From the NCBI GenBank assembly GCA_023957235.1, contig JAMLHI010000001.1, positions 186,001 through 250,000 on the forward strand: a stretch of 64,000 bases of DNA, in the 5' to 3' direction. The notes under the pieces were generated by a model that made no database searches, was not told the DNA's origin, and saw only the letters and a program-made list of their open reading frames with translations. The position numbers and the translations under genes were made by a program. The first letter of the stretch is position 1; each line of letters begins with the position of its first letter. Of the stretch, positions 35,885 to 44,296 are shown piece by piece. Source of the stretch: Chitinophagales bacterium (GTDB taxonomy: Bacteria > Bacteroidota > Bacteroidia > Chitinophagales > JADIYW01).

Positions 35885-36832
35885 TTACTTGATATTACTT
35901 CTTTTTGTTTTAATTGCATCAATAATTTGTTTTTGCAATTCTATCTGTTGTTGTTTTGTTTTTTGGTCTTCTTCATTTTTAATAATATCCTGCTCTCTTT
36001 GAGCGATAGTACTTTTACTTTTTTCAATAGATTTTATGGAAGAAGAATAATCACTTTTTAGTTTATTCAATTGAGACTCGAATGATTTAAGATTTTTCTC
36101 TTCATTTTTCACTTGATTGTCTAATAATTTTTGACTGTCTTTATCAATCCCCACAGCCATTGTACTTCTTTTTTGTCTGACTTCCAAAAGGATTTGTTGC
36201 TGAATAGAAATTTGTTGTTCTTTGCTTTTTTGATCTACTTCATTTTTAGACATTGCCTGTTCTTGTTTGCTGATATTGGTTTTGTTGTTAGCGATGTCTT
36301 TATGATAGCTGTCATTTTGTTTGCCAAGATTTTTCAATTCAGTTTCTAAGGTTTTCAGATGTTTGGCTTCTGTATTGATATCTCCATCCACTTTTGAGAC
36401 TAATTGAGCACGTGCAAAATCAATCAAAATTGTTTCCATGGCTGCAAACGCTTGAGGATGTCCTGCAGAGCTTAAAAAGACTCCTCCTAAGTCAACAAAA
36501 GTTCGCATTTGTATTCCCTCTTTTTGCTGGGTCAATACGGTGTACATATCTACGGTATTTTCGCTTACTGAAGTCAATAACACATTGTCTTGAAAGATTT
36601 CACTGCTTTTCTTTGAAGCGATATATTTTCCTTTATTAGACTTTGTCCATTTTGCCAATGCAGACTGCACTGTTTTCAATTGAGCTTCTGGAATAAAAAC
36701 TTCCAATCCTGTCTGCTGACCTTGACTAATTGTTTGCTCGACTTCATTGACAACAAAATTGTATTGTTGTGCAAAAGCGAATGATAATGAAAATACTACT
36801 GCGGTGATAAATGATGATACTTTTTTCAACAT
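35885..36832 (-). CDS. Exported coiled-coil protein
   Basis: A 315-residue protein with a signal peptide (MLKKVSSFITAVVFSLS ending AFAQ near residue 21). The first 130 mature residues are globular and beta/alpha (EVFIPEAQLKTVQSALAKW). Residues about 150-310 are a long coiled coil with two similar halves: SKQEQAMSKNEVDQKSKEQQ and AQREQDIIKNEEDQKTKQQQ are homologous and followed by IQQQILLEVRQKRS and IELQKQIIDAIKTKRS, so the coil is an internal duplication. It is likely periplasmic. Function unknown. It has its own candidate promoter and terminator, so is probably a single-gene unit. Confidence 0.7.
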   Translation of the reverse strand: MLKKVSSFITAVVFSLSFAFAQQYNFVVNEVEQTISQGQQTGLEVFIPEAQLKTVQSALAKWTKSNKGKYIASKKSSEIFQDNVLLTSVSENTVDMYTVLTQQKEGIQMRTFVDLGGVFLSSAGHPQAFAAMETILIDFARAQLVSKVDGDINTEAKHLKTLETELKNLGKQNDSYHKDIANNKTNISKQEQAMSKNEVDQKSKEQQISIQQQILLEVRQKRSTMAVGIDKDSQKLLDNQVKNEEKNLKSFESQLNKLKSDYSSSIKSIEKSKSTIAQREQDIIKNEEDQKTKQQQIELQKQIIDAIKTKRSNIK

Positions 36833-36848
36833 AATCTTAATTTTTATA

Positions 36849-36856
36849 CAAATTTA
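36849..36856 (-). promoter_or_regulatory. Candidate -7 promoter box for the exported coiled-coil gene
   Basis: TAAATTTG on the minus strand, 16 bases before the start codon at 36832, matches TAnnTTTG. It lies in the gap after polA, supporting an independent transcript. Confidence 0.4.
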
Positions 36857-36872
36857 AATAAACATTTCCAGC

Positions 36873-39647
36873 TTAATGAGCTTCCAGCCAATTCTCTCCA
36901 ATTCCTATTCCAATTTCTATAGGGACATTCAATTTTAATGCATTTTTCATCTCAAAATGCACAATTTCTTTCAAAACACTTAATTCATCATCAAAAACAT
37001 CAAATAATAACTCGTCATGAACCTGAAGAATAATCTGAGAGCAGAGTTTTTCCTTACTCATTTTAGCATAAATATTTTTCATGGCCAGTTTTATCATATC
37101 TGCTGCTGAACCTTGTATGGGTGCATTAATAGCATTTCGTTCAGCAAAACCTCTGACTGTAAAATTACTAGAATTAATATCTCTCAAATATCTCCTTCGT
37201 CCACATATTGTTTGGACATAACCATGCTTCTTAGCAAACTGTATGGAGTCTTCCATATACTGTTTGATACTTGGATACTTGCTAAAATATTGTTCAATCA
37301 GATTGGCTGCTTCTGCACGATCTATACCCAATCTTTGAGCTAAGCCAAATGCCGAAATTCCATATATTATTCCAAAATTGACCATTTTAGCATTTCTTCT
37401 CATTGTACTATCCACCTCTGATAGGGGAACATTATAGACATTGGCTGCAGTGGCAGCATGAATATCTTGTCCTTGTTCAAATGCTGCAATCATTCCTTTA
37501 TCTTCACTTAAAGAAGCAATGATTCTCAATTCTATCTGTGAATAATCCGCAGAAAGAATTTTCCGACCTTCTCCTCTAGCAATGAAAGCCTTTCTAATTT
37601 CCTTTCCTCTTTCTGTACGAATAGGAATATTTTGCAAATTGGGGTTGGTAGAACTAAGTCTGCCAGTTGCCACTATTGTCTGATTAAAGGTCGTATGTAC
37701 TAAGCCTGTTCTGGGGTTAATGAGGTTGGGCAATGCATCGATATAGGTAGATTTTAATTTTCTCAACTCTCTGTAATCCAATATTTGGGCAATTATAGGT
37801 TGTTCAAAAGCCAGTTTTTGCAATGTCTCTTCGTTAGTTGAATATTGACCGGTTTTAGTCTTTTTTCCTTGATAAGGAATTTTCATGTAATCAAACAATA
37901 CTTCACCCAATTGTTTGGGTGAATCCATATTGAATTGAATACCTGCTAAATCAAAAATTTGTTTTTCAACTTCTAATAATTCACCATTCAATGATTCAGA
38001 ATAATCTTTCAGAAACTTAGTATCAATCGCTACTCCAGCACGTTCCATTTCTGCCAATACGGGAATTAACGGTGCCTCAATTTCGCGATATAGCTTCTCA
38101 TACTCTTTTGTCTTTATCTCTTCTTGTAGTGTAAAGGCAAGTTGCAAAGTAATATCTGCATCTTCAGCTGCATATTCTTTGATGATATCCAAATCCACCT
38201 CAGACATTTTCAATTGCTTAGGCCCTTTTTTGCCAATAAGTTCTTCAATAGAAATCGGTGTATAATTCAAATACGTCTCAGCCAAAAAATCCATATTGTG
38301 CTTAGTATCTGGGTCAATCAAATAATGAGAGACCATAGTGTCAAAAAATGGCAGTTCCATCTTCATATCATTTTGACCGAGAACTAATAAGTCATATTTT
38401 ATATTCTGGCCTATCTTCTCTATAGAGCTATCAGCAAGATATTCATTCAAAACCGATTTAAACTCTGGCTGGTTCACTTGGCTCCATGGAATATAATAGG
38501 CTTGAAATGGCTCCCAGCTGATTGAAATCCCAACTAAATCACAATCCATAGGATCTATTCCTGTTGTTTCTGTGTCTATAGAAAGATATCCTTTTGCTTT
38601 GGCCTTATCCAATACTTCTCTCAATTTTGACACTGTCAATATCAAATCATACTCATGCTTGACATTCTTGATATTTTTAGCGAAGGGCTGTTCTTTAAGG
38701 ATTTCGGTTGCATTATCATTTCCGAACAAAGACATCTGTCCAGTATTTTCAAGCTTTTTGACTACAGAAAATTGCTCTCCTAAAATTCGTTTGCCTAAAG
38801 TTCTGAATTCCAATTCTGCAAAGAGAGAGGACAGTGTCTCTTTATTGGGTTCTTTGACTAGGAAACTTTCCTTATCAAATGAAATTGGAGCATCAATTAC
38901 TATGGTTGCCAATTGTTTAGAAACAAATGCCATCTCTTTGCTAGCTTCTAGCTTGTCTTTTAAAGAGCCTTTAATTTCATCAATATGAGCATAGATATTC
39001 TCCATTGAGCCATATTCTTGAATGAGCTTCTTGGCTGTCTTTTCTCCCACACCCTTCACTCCGGGAATATTATCTACTGCATCTCCCCAAAGTCCTAAAA
39101 TATCAATGACTTGAAGAGGATGCTCAACTTCCCATTTCTCACATACTTCTTTGGGTCCTAATATTTCATAAGGATTACCCATATAAGGTGGCTTATAGAC
39201 AGAAATATTTTCTGTCACCAATTGGGTCATATCCTTATCTGGTGTTACCATATATACATGAATACCTTGAGTTTCAGCCTGGCGTGCTATCGTACCTATC
39301 AGGTCATCCGCCTCATATCCATTGACTTCAAGAATTGGAACATTGAATGCTTCTACAATCTTTTTGATATACGGAATTGATGCTTTAATATCTTCTGGAG
39401 TCTCCTGTCTATTTGCTTTGTAAAAATCATATTCTACCTGACGGTCTGTAATATAAGCAGCGTCAAAAGCACATGCCAAATAGGTCGGCTTTTTGTTTTG
39501 GATGATATCAAATAACGTGCTAGTAAATCCTGAAATAGCAGAGACATTCTGACCTTTAGAATTGATTAAAGGATTTTTACCCATGGCAAAATATGCCCTG
39601 AATATCAATGAGAATGAATCAAAAAGATAGAGGGTAGCTTGGCTCAT
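36873..39647 (-). CDS. polA: DNA polymerase I
   Basis: From the ATG at 39647 (924 residues; the in-frame start at 39671 lies inside the upstream gene) the protein has all three activities. The 5'-nuclease domain covers about 1-290 (YLFDSFSLIFRAYFAM, VNGYEADDLIGTIA). A proofreading DEDD domain covers about 330-520, with LSIDTETTG, NIKYDLLVL and YAAEDADITLQL all intact. The family A polymerase has motif A DYSQIELRI, motif B RRNAKMVNFGIIYGIS and motif C QVHDELLFDV. The ATG shares one base with the upstream stop (TAATG), so translation is coupled to the AhpD-like gene. Confidence 0.95.
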   Translation of the reverse strand: MSQATLYLFDSFSLIFRAYFAMGKNPLINSKGQNVSAISGFTSTLFDIIQNKKPTYLACAFDAAYITDRQVEYDFYKANRQETPEDIKASIPYIKKIVEAFNVPILEVNGYEADDLIGTIARQAETQGIHVYMVTPDKDMTQLVTENISVYKPPYMGNPYEILGPKEVCEKWEVEHPLQVIDILGLWGDAVDNIPGVKGVGEKTAKKLIQEYGSMENIYAHIDEIKGSLKDKLEASKEMAFVSKQLATIVIDAPISFDKESFLVKEPNKETLSSLFAELEFRTLGKRILGEQFSVVKKLENTGQMSLFGNDNATEILKEQPFAKNIKNVKHEYDLILTVSKLREVLDKAKAKGYLSIDTETTGIDPMDCDLVGISISWEPFQAYYIPWSQVNQPEFKSVLNEYLADSSIEKIGQNIKYDLLVLGQNDMKMELPFFDTMVSHYLIDPDTKHNMDFLAETYLNYTPISIEELIGKKGPKQLKMSEVDLDIIKEYAAEDADITLQLAFTLQEEIKTKEYEKLYREIEAPLIPVLAEMERAGVAIDTKFLKDYSESLNGELLEVEKQIFDLAGIQFNMDSPKQLGEVLFDYMKIPYQGKKTKTGQYSTNEETLQKLAFEQPIIAQILDYRELRKLKSTYIDALPNLINPRTGLVHTTFNQTIVATGRLSSTNPNLQNIPIRTERGKEIRKAFIARGEGRKILSADYSQIELRIIASLSEDKGMIAAFEQGQDIHAATAANVYNVPLSEVDSTMRRNAKMVNFGIIYGISAFGLAQRLGIDRAEAANLIEQYFSKYPSIKQYMEDSIQFAKKHGYVQTICGRRRYLRDINSSNFTVRGFAERNAINAPIQGSAADMIKLAMKNIYAKMSKEKLCSQIILQVHDELLFDVFDDELSVLKEIVHFEMKNALKLNVPIEIGIGIGENWLEAH

Positions 39648-39991
39648 TATTCCTGATTTAGTGCTTCCCAAAATTCTACAGCTCTTCTAGTATGAGGGAT
39701 ACAAATACTTCCTCCAACTAGATTGGCAATAGCAAACACTTCAAATAATTCTGCCTTGGTAACACCTACTTCGTGAGCCTTACCTAAATGATATCTGATA
39801 CAATCATCACACCTCAAAACCATAGACGCTACTAAGCCTAAGAGTTCTTTTGTTTTTTTGTCTAAGGCACCATTATCGTAAGCATGCATGTCCAAATTAA
39901 AAAAGCGATTCAGTGTAATATTTTTTTCGCTTAATATTTTTTCATTCATTTCTGAACGATAATCATTGAATGATTCTACGATAGTTTTCAT
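39647..39991 (-). CDS. Carboxymuconolactone decarboxylase / AhpD-like protein
   Basis: From the ATG at 39991 (114 residues) the protein fits the CMD/AhpD fold, a small helical protein usually forming trimers or hexamers. The redox motif is CDDC followed by IRYHLGKA, i.e. the C-x-x-C-x3-H arrangement of peroxidase-type members that pair with thioredoxin-like partners. The in-frame ATG at 40033 adds 14 residues unlike the family. It overlaps polA by one base and lies 75 bases downstream of an ArsR-type regulator, which may control it. Thiol-peroxidase activity is inferred only. Confidence 0.8.
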   Translation of the reverse strand: MKTIVESFNDYRSEMNEKILSEKNITLNRFFNLDMHAYDNGALDKKTKELLGLVASMVLRCDDCIRYHLGKAHEVGVTKAELFEVFAIANLVGGSICIPHTRRAVEFWEALNQE

Positions 39992-40066
39992 CTCTAACTT
40001 TTGAGTTAAAGGTAATAAAAACAAAGTGTTCAAATAAAAGATAATATTCAGATTAAGCTCTCATTC

Positions 40067-40399
40067 TTATTCTTTCTGCTTTTCAGACAGCTTTATTAAG
40101 CTTTTTTGTTCAAATCTATCTAGTGCATCCTTAATAATTTGAGCTTTATTTTCATTGACAAAATAATATACCATTTTACCATCTCTTCGTGTATTGACTA
40201 TGTCATTATTTCTCAATACACTCAGATGTTGCGAAGTAATAGATTGTTCCAAATTTAAACTTGTATAAATTTCATTGACATTGACCTGCCCAGCATCTTG
40301 AATAAAATTAAAAATCTTTAATCTCAAATCATGTGACAAGGCTCTTAACAAATCACTAGAAACCCTAATTGAATTTTTGTCAAATTGTATATAACCCAT
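40067..40399 (-). CDS. ArsR-type winged-helix regulator, cysteine-free (downstream copy)
   Basis: A 110-residue winged-helix repressor-like protein. Helix 1 to 3 region reads ALSHDLRLKIFNFIQ, the recognition helix region is SLNLEQSITSQHLSVLR and the wing DGKMVYYFV. No cysteine is present, so the metal-thiolate sites of classical ArsR/SmtB sensors are absent. Another signal or a constitutive role is implied. A TAnnTTTG box sits 33 bases upstream of the start. It is a paralogue of the gene at 40494 (shared SHDLR/NHDLR, EQSITSQHL/EQSVASQHL, DGKMVYY/DGKFIYY). Confidence 0.85.
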   Translation of the reverse strand: MGYIQFDKNSIRVSSDLLRALSHDLRLKIFNFIQDAGQVNVNEIYTSLNLEQSITSQHLSVLRNNDIVNTRRDGKMVYYFVNENKAQIIKDALDRFEQKSLIKLSEKQKE

Positions 40400-40431
40400 A
40401 ATATATAACGATAAAAATTATTTATAACTCG

Positions 40432-40439
40432 CAAATATA
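40432..40439 (-). promoter_or_regulatory. Candidate -7 promoter box for the downstream ArsR gene
   Basis: TATATTTG on the minus strand fits TAnnTTTG and lies immediately beyond the terminator of the upstream ArsR gene, so a new transcript probably starts here. The predicted start is about 25 bases before the ATG at 40399. Confidence 0.45.
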
Positions 40440-40442
40440 AAT

Positions 40443-40473
40443 AAAAAAAGGTCTTAGTTATGACTAAGACCTT
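40443..40473 (-). terminator. Rho-independent terminator of the upstream ArsR gene
   Basis: AAGGTCTTAG pairs perfectly with CTAAGACCTT around a six-base loop; on the minus strand it is followed by TTTTTTTATTT. It lies 21 bases after the stop codon at 40494. Confidence 0.8.
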
Positions 40474-40493
40474 CAATAAATAAATATTTTAGC

Positions 40494-40823
40494 TTATTTC
40501 TCTACTAGCTCTTTCAGCAAAGCAAAGATTTCATCTAATCTTTCTTTGTCAATTGAATAATAAATAAATTTTCCATCACGAATAGTTGTTACCACCCCTG
40601 ATCTTCTGAGCAAAGCTAAATGTTGAGAAGCAACAGATTGCTCTAGTCTTAATTTAACATAGATTTCAGTCACCGTTAAACGACCATTATCATCTAATAA
40701 TTTTACAATTTGTTGTCTTAAATCGTGATTGACTGCTCTAACGACTTGAACAGCTTTTCTAAGAATATTGTTGTCGAATTTTACGCCATCACCATTCTTT
40801 TTTGATTTCAATTGTGTTCCCAT
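40494..40823 (-). CDS. ArsR-type winged-helix regulator, cysteine-free (upstream copy)
   Basis: A 109-residue winged-helix protein with a charged N-terminal tail (KSKKNGDG). It has the ArsR-type core: VRAVNHDLRQQIVKLLDDNG, then LTVTEIYVKLRLEQSVASQHLALLRRSGVV and the wing DGKFIYYSID. It also has no cysteine. It is terminated separately from its paralogue at 40067, and the leader region contains a strong palindrome at 40853-40889. Autoregulation is plausible. The ligand is unknown. Confidence 0.85.
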   Translation of the reverse strand: MGTQLKSKKNGDGVKFDNNILRKAVQVVRAVNHDLRQQIVKLLDDNGRLTVTEIYVKLRLEQSVASQHLALLRRSGVVTTIRDGKFIYYSIDKERLDEIFALLKELVEK

Positions 40824-40852
40824 AACTGTTTTAATTGTTTTAATTTAGTTAC

Positions 40853-40889
40853 ACTCCTTAGATTTTCCCCAAAATCATCATTAAGGAGT
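40853..40889 (-). promoter_or_regulatory. Palindromic hairpin in the leader of the upstream ArsR gene
   Basis: ACTCCTTAGATTTT (40853-40866) pairs with AAAATC plus TAAGGAGT (40871-40889) around CCCC, with a small bulge on one side. It lies 30 bases before the ArsR start codon. It could be an operator bound by an ArsR dimer or an RNA leader hairpin that contains an AAGGAG-like element; the sequence alone does not decide. Confidence 0.4.
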
Positions 40890-40960
40890 TTTAATATACA
40901 TTATAACAAAATTAATAATTTCAACTGAATTCAAATCTTAAAATATTATAAAAAAAGATA

Positions 40961-41662
40961 TTATGCATTTTTTTTCGACAAATGCACCGCTTTATAGTAT
41001 TTAGGTTCGAAGTAAGCCAGATTTTCAGTCTTAGAAGCCTTCCATTTTTCGTATGCTAATAGCACCATTGCTTTGGCTTCCACGTCTATATCAAAGTCAA
41101 TATCAATATTTGGATATTGAATAATGTCCTTAAATCTATCCAACCCTTTACCTATTATCACTATTTTTTCATAGTTGTCGCTGAAATTTTTAAAGCTGTT
41201 TTCATCTATCGTTTCACATCTTGGAGAAAAAACAAATCTGTCTTCATTATCAATGGCTGAATAGAAGGCATCCATACGGCGGGCATCCATCATTGGAATA
41301 TACAAGTCATATTGCTTCCCATTTTTCTCCAAAAATTGATTTTTCATAGCCATAAATGTTTCAATATGAATCAAGGGGATTCCAATGGCATAAGCGATTC
41401 CCTTTGCTGTAGCAATTCCTATCCTTAACCCAGTATAAGATCCTGGACCTCCACTTACCGCAATGGCTTGGAGCATATTCATTTTCACTCCAGCTTTATC
41501 CAGAGCAGATTCTATCAAAACGGGGAGCATATCGGCGGCTTTGTTTCTCTCATGCTCAATTGATTGAGATAATAACTTCTCACCTTTGCCTATTGCAACA
41601 GAACAAGAACTGCCAGAGGTCTCGATACAGAGAATAATAGGTTCCTCTTTATTTTGTAACAC
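40961..41662 (-). CDS. tsaB: tRNA threonylcarbamoyladenosine biosynthesis protein TsaB
   Basis: A 233-residue ASKHA-fold protein of the TsaB family, the partner of TsaD in the t6A37 modification of ANN-decoding tRNAs. Family features seen are ILCIETSGSSCSVAIG at the start, HERNKAADMLPVLIESAL, AVSGGPGSYTGLRIGIATAKGIAYA, and MMDARRMDAFYSA. It is cytosolic. Its start overlaps the end of the S41 protease gene by 14 bases, so the two are coupled. tsaD and tsaE are not in this window. Confidence 0.92.
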   Translation of the reverse strand: MLQNKEEPIILCIETSGSSCSVAIGKGEKLLSQSIEHERNKAADMLPVLIESALDKAGVKMNMLQAIAVSGGPGSYTGLRIGIATAKGIAYAIGIPLIHIETFMAMKNQFLEKNGKQYDLYIPMMDARRMDAFYSAIDNEDRFVFSPRCETIDENSFKNFSDNYEKIVIIGKGLDRFKDIIQYPNIDIDFDIDVEAKAMVLLAYEKWKASKTENLAYFEPKYYKAVHLSKKNA

Positions 41663-43328
41663 TTAATATTTTATTATACTCTGATTTATTCTGTAATAAT
41701 CCAATAGCTTGTTTCACTTCCTGATCATTGTTTAAATCTACTTGAATTCTTCCTTTTTGATATAGATATCTTGTGGCAATTTCAGACTCTAGCAATACTT
41801 TAATTTCATCCTTATGCTTAGACAAATCCTGTTCTTTGTCATGTTTCATATTTGTTTCCAACACTTTGAGGGCATCTGAAATTCCATTAAAATAAGATTC
41901 ATTTTTAGCTACTTCTACCAAATCATTTAACATCTTTTCTGTTTTAGTAGTATAGTCATATTTCTTATCTGATAAAAACGAGATAAATTTCTGATAATCT
42001 TCATCTGACAAAGTAAATATTTTATTGGTATCAATTTTTTGATGTGATGCCCGATAAACATTAGCATAATCGAAAAAGAAATCCTTAGTAAATAAAGAGA
42101 TTGTAATTGGAGAATATTCTACTTGTTTCGTGTGAACATCAGGCTCTATTCCTGCTCCATCTTTCACTGGCCTACCTGCTTTTGTATAAAACACTTTCCT
42201 AAGAGAATCTGGCACAGTGGTGGTGCTTCCATCTTCATTATGATTGGAATAATCAATAGATTGAATACATCTTCCACTTGGGATATAATATTTATATGCA
42301 GTCACTTTCAGCCTAGCTCTATAAGGGAGAGGGCGAGGAATCTGCACCAAGCCTTTACCAAAAGTTCTTTGTCCCATGACAACTCCTCTATCATAGTCTT
42401 GAATTACTCCCGAAACAATTTCTGAGGCAGAGGCAGAGCCATCATCTGTCAAGACAACCAATGGAATTTGAGTGTCTATAGCCTTTCCCATGGTAGTATA
42501 TGATTTATTGACATCTTCTACTTTCCCTTTAGTCGCAACAACTTCCAGCCCTTTGTCTAAAAATACATTACATACTCCTACCGCTTCATTCAATAAGCCC
42601 CCTGGATTGCCTCTCAAATCAAAAATTAATCCAGACAAAGATGTATTTGCTTTTAATTCTTTCAAAGCCTTGCTCACGTTTTGAGCAGCTCCTTCTGTAA
42701 ACTGGTCCAAACGGATATACCCAACATTATTGTCTAAAACACCATAATAAGGAACATTGTCAATATTAATTTCTTCTCTATTAAACTTGAAAGAAAGAGT
42801 GTCATTGCTTATCGCTCTTCTCACTTTCATAGACAAAGGGGTATTGGGTTGACCTTTTAAGAGTTGACGAATATCTTCTGAATTCTTGTTATTAGCAGAA
42901 ACTCCTTCCACCTCTATTATGACATCTCCTGCCATAAGTCCAACCTTCTGTGCTGGGAATCCAAAATAGGGCTGACGAATAAACACTTGCCCATTTCTCT
43001 CCCCGATAGTGGCGCCAATCCCTCCATATTTCCCAGTAGTCTGAAATTCAAACTCATCAATATCAGAAGCAGGAATATAATTGGTATAAGGATCAAGATT
43101 CTCTAGCATACCGTCTATAGCATACTTCATTACAACATTAGGATCTAAATCATCCACATAATAACTGTTTAACTCTCTATAAAGTGAAACAAATATCTCA
43201 ATATTCTTAGCCAGTTCTGAATATCTTTCTTCAGACGACTTATCAATCTCCTTTGCTGTAACCTCAATGTTTATACCTGTCAACAAAAACATGACAACGG
43301 CTAACCATACTGAAAACTTCCTATTCAT
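41649..43328 (-). CDS. S41 carboxy-terminal processing peptidase with PDZ domain
   Basis: A 559-residue exported serine protease. Signal peptide of about 26 residues (ending VTAK). N-terminal helical domain, then a PDZ domain (about 100-190, KYGGIGATIGERNGQVFI, PAQKVGLMAGDVIIEVEG), then the S41 core with FDLRGNPGGLL. The catalytic Ser/Lys dyad is Ser300 in DGSASASEIV and Lys325 in TFGKGLVQ, 25 residues apart as in characterised tail-specific proteases. A C-terminal helical part follows. It degrades or trims periplasmic proteins from the C-terminus. A TAnnTTTG box is 27 bases upstream. Downstream tsaB overlaps it. Confidence 0.93.
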   Translation of the reverse strand: MNRKFSVWLAVVMFLLTGINIEVTAKEIDKSSEERYSELAKNIEIFVSLYRELNSYYVDDLDPNVVMKYAIDGMLENLDPYTNYIPASDIDEFEFQTTGKYGGIGATIGERNGQVFIRQPYFGFPAQKVGLMAGDVIIEVEGVSANNKNSEDIRQLLKGQPNTPLSMKVRRAISNDTLSFKFNREEINIDNVPYYGVLDNNVGYIRLDQFTEGAAQNVSKALKELKANTSLSGLIFDLRGNPGGLLNEAVGVCNVFLDKGLEVVATKGKVEDVNKSYTTMGKAIDTQIPLVVLTDDGSASASEIVSGVIQDYDRGVVMGQRTFGKGLVQIPRPLPYRARLKVTAYKYYIPSGRCIQSIDYSNHNEDGSTTTVPDSLRKVFYTKAGRPVKDGAGIEPDVHTKQVEYSPITISLFTKDFFFDYANVYRASHQKIDTNKIFTLSDEDYQKFISFLSDKKYDYTTKTEKMLNDLVEVAKNESYFNGISDALKVLETNMKHDKEQDLSKHKDEIKVLLESEIATRYLYQKGRIQVDLNNDQEVKQAIGLLQNKSEYNKILSVTK

Positions 43329-43354
43329 ATATGTAAAAACTGCTTAATGAAAAT

Positions 43355-43362
43355 CAAATGTA
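43355..43362 (-). promoter_or_regulatory. Candidate -7 promoter box for the S41 protease-tsaB unit
   Basis: TACATTTG on the minus strand lies 26 bases before the start codon at 43328 and fits TAnnTTTG. The -33 region is not convincing. Confidence 0.45.
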
Positions 43363-43452
43363 AATATTAATTATAAACTTGAGCCTAATAATTAGGAGAC
43401 TTGCGATACATTAACTTAAATTAATACCTAATAGGTTACTAATAATTATAGA

Positions 43453-43863
43453 CTACTTCTTATTCCTGATAAAATAGTCTAGAGAAAGATTTCCTGCCCC
43501 TATGCTCATTAAAGCTAAATAAGAAAGACAATACATCATAGGACTTTCCATCGAATTTCCCATTTTGAACATCACATATGAAGCTACTGCCATATTGATG
43601 AACAATACAAATGCTCCTAGCCTTGTAAAGAGTCCCAAAGCCATCAAAATAGAAACCAAAAATTCTGCAAACACTACCAAATAAAATTCTATTGTTGGAC
43701 TCAACCCTAGAATAGTTTCTTTAAATGGAATTTCTCCCCCACTAATTAATGTCTGGAATTTTCCCCATCCATGATATCGAATCATAAAATAGGAAATACC
43801 TATTCTAAAAATGAGGATTCCAAAATCTTTAAGCGTTATGCTTTTAAGGTTAAATTTTGCCAT
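43453..43863 (-). CDS. DoxX-family small membrane protein
   Basis: A 136-residue protein with four predicted membrane helices, in the DoxX pattern: RIGISYFMIRYHGWGKFQ, then FYLVVFAEFLVSILMALGLFTRLGAFVLFINMAVA, and SLDYFIRNKK at the end. DoxX proteins are linked to quinone or thiosulfate oxidation in some archaea and to membrane redox complexes in others; the bacterial role is mostly unknown. A 124-base gap with no overlap separates it from the S41 protease gene, so separate transcription is likely. Confidence 0.85.
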   Translation of the reverse strand: MAKFNLKSITLKDFGILIFRIGISYFMIRYHGWGKFQTLISGGEIPFKETILGLSPTIEFYLVVFAEFLVSILMALGLFTRLGAFVLFINMAVASYVMFKMGNSMESPMMYCLSYLALMSIGAGNLSLDYFIRNKK

Positions 43864-44296
43864 AATTGAATTTAAAATATTTTAAAAATTAGAATAAACA
43901 ACTTATTTCAACAAGATACTACAAATAACAAATAGTGAATATGCAAAAGCTGCCATTTCTCTATATTCAAATTTGATTTTTTACAAATCCATCCAATCAT
44001 CATCTATATTCCTACCTGATTAAAACTCAATCAAAAATCACATTGAAAAGATAGCATTTACTTCCCCAAGCCACATTATTTTATTGGAAAATTGGAAGAG
44101 TTGGTCAATAATCGGAAGTGCTTCATAAGACATCATTGGGCAACGTCAACTTTTGGGTGACTTTTCATTATTATTCAGAACAGCATCCCAAAAATTCAAA
44201 ACAATTGTTCTCTTTAATACATTTGATTTACATGGTTCCCAACAAGGCATAGGAATTTTAAATTTATACCCCAAATTGAATCAAAGCATGAAAATT
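43864..44296. other. Intergenic stretch with nothing recognised
   Basis: A 433-base AT-rich gap between the DoxX gene and rlmN. No RNA gene, repeat family member, promoter of good quality or credible ORF is visible; the 78-codon ORF at 44153-44389 runs into rlmN on the opposite strand and has no homology signal that I can see. Confidence 0.6.

Noticed and set aside
40067-40823. Arsenic or metal resistance locus
   Set aside because: Neither regulator has a cysteine and no arsenite pump or arsenate reductase gene is adjacent.
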